From contig OZ017751.1 of NCBI GenBank assembly GCA_963969365.1, positions 124,001-188,000 on the forward strand: 64,000 nt of DNA, in the 5' to 3' direction. Each line of letters starts with the position of its first letter. Positions within the stretch are counted from its first letter, which is position 1. The stretch is from Asterochloris sp. CNOR1. Its lineage: Eukaryota > Chlorophyta > Trebouxiophyceae > Trebouxiales > Trebouxiaceae. Below the pieces are notes generated by a model. That model saw nothing but the letters and a program-made list of their open reading frames with translations, did no database searches and was not told where the DNA came from. Of the stretch, positions 12,220-21,800 are shown piece by piece. A program made the translations under genes and the position numbers.

Positions 12220-14602
12220 TCAGAGAGCGGCGACAACGGCCAGCAGGGTGCACAGTGGCACCAGCCAGCCTGCCAGCTTGAGGGCTGCTGCGCTGCTTAC
12301 GGCCTTGATGCCCAGGAAGGGGCCGCCTGCGGTCACCTGCAAAGCAGGGTGGGCACAGACACATCAGGCTGCTGCCAAAAAGCACCCAACAGGCAAAATC
12401 AAAAAATCAGGAAGACCCCAGTGGCAGGTGCTTGACAACTGTCAGAAAGGGGGGTGATCGAGTGCTGCACAGCAGCAGAGCCCGTTGTGTGACCGTCAGG
12501 AGCTACGGTGCAGCCCAGACCTACGAGCCCAGCAGCACGCAGCCGTATCAAGCTGGCGTCACTCAGCCTGCTGCAGGGCAAGCTTCAGCTAGAGGGCCCA
12601 TGCAGACAGCATGTGCATATGCAAGACAATGGCATCAATCGATGCTGATAACGCTCTACAGCATGCATAATGCTTATGGTCCAGGGCACAGTGTCAGGCG
12701 CCACCCACAGGGCGGCCCTGTGCTCATGCTGGCCGTCATTTGCACCACTGGGGCCAAATACAGCGACTCAAGTGACAGCAGAGCAGACAGCACGGCTCAC
12801 GCTGTACACTGCCACGCAGCCGCCTTCGATTATGCGATCGTCGACGGCGGAGATGCCCACCCCAGTGATGTTGCCAGAGTCGTCAGGTGCGGGGCCACTG
12901 CCCCCTCCAATGCCAAAGTCAGTGGGCGGGCCAGAGGAGAAGGTGCCAAAGCCAGACTGGTCGCCCGAGTCATCGGGCCCTGCAGTTGGTGAGACTCCCC
13001 TGAGCCGAACAGGACCTTGAGGAGGCTGTGTGATGCGCCACAGTCAGCAGATGTGCAGCCTGCGAGGCTCACATCAGCTGAAGAGCGTGCAGTCAATACA
13101 TGTCTGGAGCGCACCCTACACATGCACCTGCGGCCAGTCATGAGCAGCTGCGTGCAGCAGTTGTGCCAGGTCTGGCCGCCTGAGCTGTCCTCATCCCTGT
13201 GTGAGGCGCCACAGAGATCAGAGCAGCAGGCGAGAGGGCTGCAGCTCTCAGTGGACAGATGCATGCAGCAGTCTCGCCAAGTCCGGCTACCTGTGCCCCT
13301 GCACGCCAGTGTAAGGCACAATAGTCCAAGTGCAGATAGCAGAAAAGCAGCCTGGGGGGCCTGCAGTGCACACAGGCAGCTGCATGTAAGGCTCACTGCC
13401 TGAGGCCCTACCTCCTGTGACACAGCTGCTGGGCTGCCCCAGCCCAGGAAGGGGAGGTCAGGCAGGCCTCTATTGACAGCCCAACATGTAGGCAGCACTA
13501 TCTTGTGAGCAGAATGCCCAAACTTCAGGGAGCAGAAGCAGGCTTGGACTGTGCATGCTGTGCAGGTCCACAGCTGCTCTCAAACAGGGACGCTCTCAGC
13601 CAGACACCCTGCTGTCCATGCCTCAGCTGCAGAGCTGCCCGATAGCTCGTTCCCAGCAAGCATCAAGCTGTAACTACGAGGCAGGCGCCGAGGACACCTC
13701 ACTGCCCCAGGCTCCGCAGACAGCTGACAGGCGGTTGCACAGCATGGAACACTGTGCATTGCAGCGCCAATCTGGTGGGAGATCCTCTTCACAAGACGCT
13801 CGGCGACACAAGAGCTTACCGCCAAAGATGCCACTGCCTGTGGCACAGCTGCTGGCGCCTGTACTGGTCAGTGCAAGTGTCCCGCCGGCCACTGCGGCCT
13901 TAAATCCACTCCAGCACGATGAGTAGGGCGCCAGGCTGGAGCAGTTGGAAGGGTAGAAGCGCTGCAGGCGCAGGGTGGATGACTTGCTGCCAAAGGAGCT
14001 GTTGGTTGGGTTGATTACGTCCTCCTCAGCACTGCAGGGGAGGTGCAAGCTGTCAGGGTACATGCAAAGCCAGCGGCAGCAGTTTGGCCAGTTGCTTGCT
14101 GATGAGAAGGCAGGCACCAGTGCTGCCTGCATGAGGGTGCAAGGGCCTGTGATGCGAGGCCAGAAGCGGACCCTGTCTCTGCATGGCTGCTGTGCTACTC
14201 ACTGGTGGGGGCCAGCTGCAGGCTGTCCACAGGCAGGGTCAAGTGGCGTGCTGCTGCCCAGTGTACAAAAGGCAGCCTGCAGTGCAGATGCGCAACCGGC
14301 AGCAGGGATCCCCTTTCTCACCTGGGGGCTAGGGCAGACTCTTCCTCTGCTGGCGCTTCGGCCTCCTCCCCTGCTGATCGAATGCTGATGGCTGTGCCCG
14401 AGTGGCGAGCAGCTGCAGGGGCTGCGAGGTGCTGGAATATGCTGTTGGACAGAGCAGCAGCGGGCGCTGTCTGAACAGGGGCTGTCTGAACAGGGGCTGT
14501 CTCACCAGGGGCCAACTCAGGCACAGGCGCGGGAGGAGCTGCATGAGCTGGAGCCAGCTGGTAGGACGCGACAAGCAGGACAGCCATCAGCATGCAGGCC
14601 AT
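12220..14602 (-). CDS. Secreted Cys-rich protein with hydrophobic C terminus, tandem copy 2 (283 aa)
   Basis: Four exons, 14602-14322, 14094-13820, 12979-12801 and 12336-12220, agree in phase and give 283 residues. Order: signal peptide (MACMLMAVLLVASYQLAPAH); a Pro/Ala linker containing a threefold TAPVQ-type repeat; a Cys-rich module (NWPNCCRWLCMYPDSLHLPC, NPTNSSFGSKSSTLRLQR, SSLAPYSSCW, TSTGASSCATGSG); a Gly/Asp-rich module (PDDSGDQSGFGTFSSG to IIEGGCVAVY); and a C-terminal segment whose last about 23 residues are hydrophobic (LAGWLVPLCTLLAVVAAL), consistent with a GPI-anchoring signal. Candidate Asn glycosylation sites (NSS, NCS, NIT) fit secretion. Donors are GTGAGA, GTAAGC and GTGAGC. 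I do not recognise the fold; a cell-wall or cell-surface role is inference only. Confidence 0.75.
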
Positions 14603-14995
14603 TGTGCCGTTACGGGCCTGTAAAATCAACCAAAAGAGGTTATTGCTGGGGCCCATGGGCCTGAATGCCTGCTGCCTAAAGAACGACAACAGGAACTCGA
14701 ACTGCACTCGAAGTTGAAAAGTGCTCACCAAGCTTCTCTTTGGTAGGAGCCCTGAGAGAGAATAGCCGAGTGACACCACAGTCAGGTCAGGCAGTGCTCC
14801 TACGTTTTGTACTTTCTGCGATTAACACCTAAGCAAAGCAATGGTGTTGGCTCAGCAGGCTTCTGCATTTCACCACTCCGCCATCTAAGTGTATGCAGCT
14901 GCCAGCGCTGCGCTGGAGTCTAAATCTGCAGGCACAGCTCTTTTGTGGCCGAAGCCACTGTTTCCCGAGGTCAGCCTGTCTTGATAACAGCTGAC

Positions 14996-15346
14996 ATGGA
15001 CAGCTTGTCTCAGAGATGTACACCTGGGGCGAAGGTTCTCACCCAAGGCAGCCTGTCAAGTGCCATCAGAGAAGCAACATCTGACCAGTTGGGAGACGCG
15101 CGGCTGGTCACCAAAGGCATCCTGTCAAGCGGCTTGAGAGAAGCAACATCTGTACACTTGGGAGACTTGCGTCTCGCGCTGAAGTCTGACATCAGTAGTA
15201 TAGACAAACGGCTGGACGGCATGGATGCACGGCTGGACAGCATAGATGCAACAGTCAAACGGCTGGAAGTGACACACATAGTGACATTGTGCGTGACAGT
15301 GGTGGGTGCCTGGTACATTAGCGAAAAACAGGTCTCCAGATGTTGA
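14996..15346 (+). CDS. Small coiled-coil protein with C-terminal TM segment
   Basis: Open frame of 116 residues starting MDSLSQRC. It has two copies of an SSxxREATSxxLGDxRL unit (SSAIREATSDQLGDARL and SSGLREATSVHLGDLRL), then an Asp-rich heptad stretch (DKRLDGMDARLDSIDATVKR), then a TM segment (HIVTLCVTVVGAWYI) and a short basic end. This arrangement is like small tail-anchored or DUF1640-type coiled-coil proteins, but I cannot name it. It may be the last exon of a longer gene, since a CTGCAG acceptor lies upstream near 14930. The periodic composition differs from the flanking noncoding DNA, which supports it being real. Confidence 0.4.
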   Translation: MDSLSQRCTPGAKVLTQGSLSSAIREATSDQLGDARLVTKGILSSGLREATSVHLGDLRLALKSDISSIDKRLDGMDARLDSIDATVKRLEVTHIVTLCVTVVGAWYISEKQVSRC

Positions 15347-16863
15347 TGAAACTCTGGTTGTAACAGTTCCTTGCTCACAAAGGACAGTCCCTTGTAAACT
15401 CTCTGTCTCCTCGCCTGTAAGACACTGGTGACCCATTCCTGTCTCAAGAGCACACTGGAAAAGGTCCCGCTGCTTGCACAGCTATGACTGCTGCCTCCTT
15501 TGCAACACAGTAATCATACCTGCAGTAAGCTAGGCTCACTGGCCGATCACCAGGAGCTTGCACATGTGCATGGCTGTCCAGGTCCTCGACTTCGTGCAGT
15601 GGATGTTGCAAGTCTTGGAATCCTCCGTTGAGGTCAAGGATCTCATGTCTGTGCACGGCAAAGCGTTATGCGCCTCTGGCAAGCGGGCAGGTGCAACAGC
15701 AGACCCTCAGGAAGTTTAGCATCTACAGCTGCACCAACCTGCAACACTTCATTGCACTAGCAGACCAAGCTGTACCCTTTATGCATGCACACCCAATATG
15801 CATGCGCACCCATTCAGCACCCATGATCCTTTACAGGCAAATGGGTGCAGAGCCACTGCACCCATATGCTATTAAGGTACCAAGGGGCCTGGGCGGCTCT
15901 GACAGGCGTGGTGGCCCAAGACTGTGCTGGCACTGAGGCCCATGTGGGGCATGAGCTGCACCGGAACGAAAGTGGCGGCCGCCAACGCTGCTGCTCAGAC
16001 GGCCTGGCTGGCACCAGCAGCCTGCTTGCAGACAACTGCAGCTGGCCTGATCCCACATCCTCTCTGCTTGCTACTGGCAGAGGCACCATGCCATGCGCAT
16101 GGGCTGCAGCATGCTGCTCTGAAGCTTGCGTGGGGGCCTGTGCTGGTGGGAACCCTGCACGTACCCAGCACACAGGTCACAGTGTCCAGACATGCTGAGG
16201 CAGAGCAGAGCGTCTCAGCACTATGCTGCACATTGGTCATGCGCAGGGAGCAGGACTGGTCTCAAAAGCTGTCGCCTGTGCTGGGATGCAAGCCAGCAGA
16301 CACGCGGCCTGATGTGCGTCGGCAGGTACAGACAGGGGATGCTGACAGACTGGTGCTGGCATGTTGGTGCACCCTGAGGGACAGCGGCCAGGCTCCTGTG
16401 CACTGAGAGATCGTCAGCTGTGCTTGTGGTTGGCAGCGATGCTTGGCACTACCGCTGGCATCAGCTTCCAGGTTAGAAGAGCAAGCACTGAAGTCAACCA
16501 CCGTGACGGTGTCACCTTTTGGACAGCAGCAGCTTGATGAGAAGTGGGGCTAGCACATGGCGATCTTGCTGCAAATCAAACAGTGCTCTGACAGTGTTGG
16601 ACCCTGGCAAAGCTTTGGCCTTGATCTCACCAAGCTAATACTCCATGTCATTGCTGGCAGGCTTCAGGCAGGCAGAGGGGAGATCAGACAACAGAGAAAA
16701 GAGAAAAACTGTTGTTGCATTGCAGTATAGAAGGAGCTCGCTTGTGCCAGGGGAGGACTCAGTCAGGAGCTCGAATGAGATCTCAATCTCTGTCAAGCTT
16801 GACAGACTTAAGTCACACCATTCAGCCATGCAGGTGACAGACAGAAGACCTTATCAATGAATT
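15347..16863. other. No supported gene
   Basis: Several frames are open here, but none shows a recognisable domain, convincing splice structure or paralogue. Around 15780-15820 a short repeated phrase occurs (ATGCATGCACACCCA and ATATGCATGCGCACCCA). The region probably holds flanking and intergenic DNA up to the element at 16864. Confidence 0.4.
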
Positions 16864-16989
16864 ACTTCAAGTCTATCATCACTCAACAGAAGCCAGGGTG
16901 GGGCATGAGCACCATGACTGAGCTCTGCCGCGAAGCAGGCCTGTAGTTTTCTCGCCTCGTTGCAGGGTGTTACATACTTACTTTAGGTC
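16864..16989 (+). repeat. Left direct terminal repeat of the recombinase element
   Basis: Matches 24641-24765 in the same orientation. Shared landmarks are ACTTCAAGTCTATCA, GGGGCATGAGCACCATGACT, CTCTGCCGCGAAGCAGGCC and GCAGGGTGT, ending in TAGGTC. The two copies differ by scattered substitutions and short indels. Confidence 0.85.
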
Positions 16990-17217
16990 ATATTATTGCA
17001 GGCCATGTGACACCCAGTAACCTATGGTAAGCCATGTGACGCCCCGCAACAAGGCGTGAACCTCAAGGCCTGCTCCGCAACAGAGCCTATTCATAGTGCT
17101 CATGCCCACCGGAATACTTCTTGATGAAAGTTTGAGGTTTCAGATGAAAAGTCAAAGAGCTTAGGACTGTGTGCCTACTTAGAGCTTTTCAATATCACCA
17201 TAGGTAAGCAGGCTAGA

Positions 17218-17982
17218 ATGAAGTCTAAGCCAGGCAGTGGCAAGAGGCAAGAGCGCAACTTTGAGATTGTTGTCAACCACATCACCACCAATGAAGACCA
17301 GCTGCCTCATGTCTCGCGGCAGAGCATGGCGGCTCTGAAGGATGTCATTGGACACAACATCAAGAAGTACCCAGGCACTCTTTACCACAAGTCCGGCAAC
17401 CACCATGTACATTTCCTTGTGATGTCTGAGGCTCCTAAGACCAAGAGCGCTGTCAAAGCCAGTATTGCTGCCTCCATGGCACTCATCTTTGGCACACAGA
17501 CTGACTCTGTGGAAGTGAAGTTGTTCAATGAGTTGAAAGCAGATGCTGGACCAGCTCACGGCCTGAAGGGGCTTGGCGACTACAGGTCGCTGTACGTGAA
17601 CAATAATGACCATGAGAATCACCACCCAATGCATCCTGAGCACAGGACAGTGGAGTTCATGTGTGGTGGAGATTGGGAAATTTCACATGGAGGTGCCAGG
17701 AATAGTGCTGGACGACAAGGGCCAGTGCAAGTGGCAATAGCGGCCATCAGGGCAGGGGATCCAGAGTTGCAGTGCAAAAACTATGAGGATTTCCAGCGTC
17801 TGCTGAAAGCCGCCGCAAAGAGTTTGGGTTGCACCATATATACCTTGCCGAAGGTACCGGGCTTCTTCAGTACTGTGCCCAAGCGCGTGGAGGGTGACTT
17901 CGTCCCAAACCCTGCCTATGATGAGGAGGAGTTCAAGGCCTACCCAAACAGGAGCAAACCAGCAAGCGGAAGCGCACCATGA
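17218..17982 (+). CDS. Putative Rep-like (HUH-type) protein of the element, 254 aa
   Basis: Intronless frame starting MKSKPGSGKRQERNFEIVVN. The segment NFEIVVNHITT followed about 50 residues later by GNHHVHFLVMSE has the spacing of a Rep-type endonuclease: a beta strand, then the paired-His HUH motif (HVH flanked by hydrophobics). Possible catalytic Tyr residues follow in GLGDYRSLYVNNND and later in KNYEDFQRLLKAAAK. No helicase domain is seen. The protein is basic and hydrophilic with no signal peptide. It stands alone as an intron-free gene among intron-rich neighbours. HUH assignment is inference from one motif; an alternative is an element-specific accessory protein of unknown function. 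Confidence 0.5.
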   Translation: MKSKPGSGKRQERNFEIVVNHITTNEDQLPHVSRQSMAALKDVIGHNIKKYPGTLYHKSGNHHVHFLVMSEAPKTKSAVKASIAASMALIFGTQTDSVEVKLFNELKADAGPAHGLKGLGDYRSLYVNNNDHENHHPMHPEHRTVEFMCGGDWEISHGGARNSAGRQGPVQVAIAAIRAGDPELQCKNYEDFQRLLKAAAKSLGCTIYTLPKVPGFFSTVPKRVEGDFVPNPAYDEEEFKAYPNRSKPASGSAP

Positions 17983-18281
17983 AGTATATGCAGGGGCCAG
18001 ACGGGCTAAGCCTAAGGGAGGAGGTGGTGGTCAAGCACAACTTTCTGGAGGGACATCCTCCTGATTTTTACAGATTCAGGCTCCTTGAGCCAATCAGAGA
18101 GTTGCAGTCTAACAGGATGCTCACAGTTCCCAAGTTGAAGCAGCTCTACGAGGAGGCATTCATCGATCTGTTGAAGGACTACCCACCTCCTGGATGGACA
18201 TCTGGTCGTGCGCCAGCAAGGGCATGTGTCAGTTACAATCTGCCAGCAGCAATTATTGCTGACGTGATGAAGGTCAGATGA
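17979..18281 (+). CDS. Second ORF overlapping the Rep-like ORF, 100 aa
   Basis: Starts at an ATG that overlaps the stop of the preceding ORF in an ATGA arrangement, and reads MKYMQGPDGLSLREEVVVKH through LNVPAAIIADVMKVR-like text to a stop at 18281. Its frame is also open for a short distance upstream and there encodes a basic nuclear-localisation-like run, KRKR. It could be translated by termination-reinitiation, or it could be the C-terminal part of the same protein; the sequence alone does not decide. Content such as PKLKQLYEEAFIDLLKDYPP is helical. No domain is recognised. Confidence 0.45.
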   Translation: MKYMQGPDGLSLREEVVVKHNFLEGHPPDFYRFRLLEPIRELQSNRMLTVPKLKQLYEEAFIDLLKDYPPPGWTSGRAPARACVSYNLPAAIIADVMKVR

Positions 18282-18447
18282 TGCAAGCTTGTTTACAAGA
18301 TTATGAAGTTGTCTGACTCACCATGCCACAGCACAGGTGTGGAAGGTGCGTCCATGTACCACACCGTATGACTTTGTAACAGATGCACAGGTTGCGCGAG
18401 TGCAGCCCTTTTCAAGGGCCCAGGAGGTCCTCTTGTGCCACCAGAGA

Positions 18448-18656
18448 TTCAAGTGTAGATGCTGCCAGGTCCAAAAAGCCACCACATGTGTTGGTCAGGC
18501 CAGCTCCCTCTGAGTAATACCTTCAAGTGTGGTTCCAGTGTAGTGGAACCTTTAATGTGCAGTTGCAAGCCAAAAGTGGTTGATTGGCCCAGAGAAAAGG
18601 GTTACGCGAACATGCAGATCTTCAGTTCATGTAGACCAAGAATGTTTCAAGTGTAG
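18448..18656. repeat. Three iteron-like repeats and a small inverted repeat
   Basis: TTCAAGTGT occurs at 18448, 18522 and 18646, two of them extended to TTCAAGTGTAG. Directly after the middle copy lies a stem-loop, GGTTCCA-GTGTAG-TGGAACC (18531-18550). The set lies between the stop of the Rep-like ORF pair and the palindrome at 18665, an arrangement typical of replication origins recognised by Rep proteins. Confidence 0.6.
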
Positions 18657-18664
18657 TCTGTTGG

Positions 18665-18690
18665 GGGGGCAAGCCTGCAGGCTTGCCCCC
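18665..18690. other. Perfect 26 bp palindrome (origin hairpin or terminator)
   Basis: GGGGGCAAGCCTG and its exact inverse meet with no loop. It is flanked by G and C tracts. It lies between convergent transcription units (Rep-like ORFs on plus, recombinase on minus), so it could terminate both, or it could be the nicking hairpin of a rolling-circle origin. Confidence 0.7.
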
Positions 18691-18844
18691 TTGCATGAGA
18701 TCTGATTTTGTGGAGTGAACTCTGACTTTCTGAGTGAAATGTTACACCGCTCAGTAAGATATGACTTTCAGCAGAGAAATATACCTGTGCAGATAATTGG
18801 CGGTAGGAATTTCGATTTAGATCAGCAAACAATCAAAGGCTTGC

Positions 18845-21800
18845 TCAGCTGCTCTGCTTACGCTTGCCAAGCAGCTTGAAAACACTGCTGTACCTGCTGC
18901 ATAGCTGCTGCAGTGAGCTGACTGTCCTGGTGGCGGAAATTCGCTCACGTTCCATTTCTAAAGCCCCGACCACAGCAGCCATGTTGCTTCCCAAGGCCAC
19001 CATGCGGTTCCTGACCTCAGCAGCGATGCCATTTTTGAATCTTGAGAAGGCCATGCTGCTGGCCCTTGCTTCTTTCTTGCTGCCATGCCACCTGCGGAGG
19101 TCTGAAGGCACCGCTGAGATCTTGGAGAACGCCTCAAATGCTTCTGGGACTGTCTGGAAATCTGAGAGCTTCCACACCTGCAGTTCACAAGGCGACAAGG
19201 TCTGACCAGTACACAGGCGCTCAAGCTGAAAGGCAATTGACTGCATACCTGTTTCTCGACCAATAAGGAGTCCCTCTCATCCCCGGGGCTCAGCGCACTG
19301 AGGGCCTGAGGCGGCAGAGTAACGCCATAGCTGGCCTTTGAAGCCAGAGGCACCCACGGCATGGGGTTGGCAGATGCTGGAGGCTGAACACTGGAAAGAG
19401 GCACCTGGGGCAGCATCATCACAGGGGCAACTGGCATAGGCGTGGCCTCCTTTCCACTAAGCGTCTTGAAGAAAGCCTGCGACATGGCAGGGGAAAGGGT
19501 CAGAGCATGGTTGATCTAGATCTGGACACCTCAAGGCCACAGCGCTCACCATTGGGTTGGTGAAAAACTCATTTTTGTCTTTGAGAATCTTCTCAGCGGC
19601 AATGTGTTTGTCCCATGTCTCTTGCCGCAGCTGCTTGCCTACAGCGCTCTGCAGAAGGCGACTGGCTGCTGGCGGGATGGTGCGGAGCCACTGGTCCCCA
19701 TATGACTGCATTCTCAAGCTGGCGTTCTGCACAAACACCTGCCGCAGGTGGTCGATGGCGCGTAAGGGCGCCAGCAAAGGATGTGCAGGGTGGCATCGCA
19801 TGCCAGCTTGGCGCAGGAGCACTGTCAAGCCCGGGATGATGCGATCCAGCACATCCTCCTCAGCCTGCAGAACACAATCAGACCAGTCCCCCCATTCCCC
19901 AATTTTGGTGATTTGCGTGAGAAGCACTGGCACTGCAGTGACCTTACCTTGAAATCAGCCTGACCCAAACAATGTTTCTCCTTCCAGTCCCGTCCCCACC
20001 CAGCCAGCCTGTGGGCTGTGTCTGGGTCAAAGATGCAATACAGGTCTGTGGTGTCGGACTCATGCCTGCATGGCACAACACTGGTCAGCTGGAGATAATG
20101 TTGTTCAAAGTGCACAGCATGGCCTGAGTTGCCTACCTCGCCGCCATCTTGATCTCCACTTTGTTGATGCCCACATCCTTTGCCGCCTCCACACCATGCT
20201 TCTTGAATTTGTGGCTGACTTCCCCTTTTGTTGAGTACCCATCAAGCCTGCCACAGGGCACACCTGCGATGTAACAAGCCACAGATGTCACCCACAGCCA
20301 TGTCCAACATCTGAAGCATCAACGCACAAGCTCACCAGCAAGGTCAAAAGCCTGCCGAAGGTGAACGTTGAGGGTCTGCCCGCTCATGGGCTGATCCCCC
20401 TGCATGTTAGGGGCTGCAACAATGTAGTTGGCCAGATCCTCAAGTTTGATGCCCCTGTGGAAGGTGGCAACAGCCAGGTCGGCAAGCGCTGCCTGAGGAC
20501 AGACGCGATGGTCTCGGTACCTGTGGCAGAAGAGGCATAATGACTGAGAAACACCCTACAGCGCACTGCCCAACTGCGTCTGACAGCATGAATGCGCATA
20601 CCTGACAAAACCAGGAATATCCACCTGCCCAGGCTTTAAAGTCTTCCCCTGCATGCCACAAAAGAGGATTGCCACAGAGGGCGCTGGGCCCGCACCGTCC
20701 TGCGTGCGCAGTGCCAGGCAGCTCCAGGGGACCTTGCGCAGGTCATCAGAGCGGCCCAATGTGGCCGGCATGAACGTCATTGCCATCCTCAGCAGATAGG
20801 CCCACTGCCACTGCTTTTGCTGGAAAGCTGCTTGCAGGGACTGGCGAAGCTGCCCTGCGCTCAGTGCGGCATCCACCTGCAGATGCAAGCAACAAGCTGG
20901 GGTCAGACACGCCATCACTCTGCTTGCACAAGACGCTCTGACCAGGCCAATACCCACCTGAGCTGCCACTTGCGCATTGAGGTTCTCAGCCTGCATCTCC
21001 CTGCCACGTGCACGGACCAAGTCCCTGACTGCCTGGATCTCCAGGGGTGCAGGTACATCTGAGGTGATGCGGCCCTGTGCGTACTGCTCTCTGCGGACTT
21101 CGTTGAGGTGGCATAGATAATCACTGCATGCACCAGGCCAAAGTTGGGGAGGGCAGGATATGAGCGCAGCTCAGACACAGCAGTGGAGTGGCCTCTCCAC
21201 CCACGCTGCTGAACGAGTAGCGAGCACTATTCTGCTGCACTGCCTCATCCACAAGCCACACCGAGAACTCAAGAATCTTGGCCTGAGACATGAGGTCGCC
21301 ATCAGGGTACCGGTGCGGCTCCTGCTCACAGTATCTCTGCAGGACCACATGTGTGTCAGTGAAATGGCTTTGGAAGCCTCAACGGCGCCATAAGAACAGG
21401 AGTAAAGGCCATGCCGTGCCTACCTTCCAGAGCTTGGCAGCTGATTTTTCAGCCTGGACTTTGTTCTGTGGCTTAGCCGCAGCATGATGTGCATTGATCC
21501 CCGGGGTGATGCGTAGGATTCGAGCTTCCTCCTCAGGGGTGTTAGGCATGGCTGCTGCCAAGCCAACTGCTGCCTCTGAGACTGGTGCTCCATTCTGCTG
21601 GCCCCAAGTCTCTAAACTGTGCACACCAAGCCGGTACTGGCTGGAGATCATCCACCAGTCCAGACAAGTGTCTGCAGGCTTGATCAATGGCCGCTCTGAG
21701 GGAAGGGGGGCTGTTTGGGGAGCAGCTGGCACGCAGTTGTGCAATGTAGTCCTCAGCCAGCCACAGGCTGATGACATGGTTGATGTAATTGCTGTAATCA

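Larger units (their letters stand above)
8384..14650. repeat. Tandem segmental duplication, about 3.4-3.5 kb unit
   Basis: Unit A (about 8384-11100) holds the TFIIIC5 tail and secreted-protein copy 1. Unit B (about 11813-14650) holds the tail fragment and copy 2. Exons of the secreted proteins are well conserved while introns have diverged considerably, so the event is not recent. The spacer 11330-11812 is unrelated to unit A and derives from another locus. Confidence 0.85.

Noticed and set aside
11330-14650. Second full TFIIIC5 gene
   Set aside because: Only the last part of the final exon and the 3' flank are present, and the frame is not kept.
17218-18281. Bacterial contamination suggested by the ATGA overlap and lack of introns
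   Set aside because: It is flanked directly by intron-rich eukaryotic sequence and lies inside paired direct repeats together with an intron-containing recombinase.
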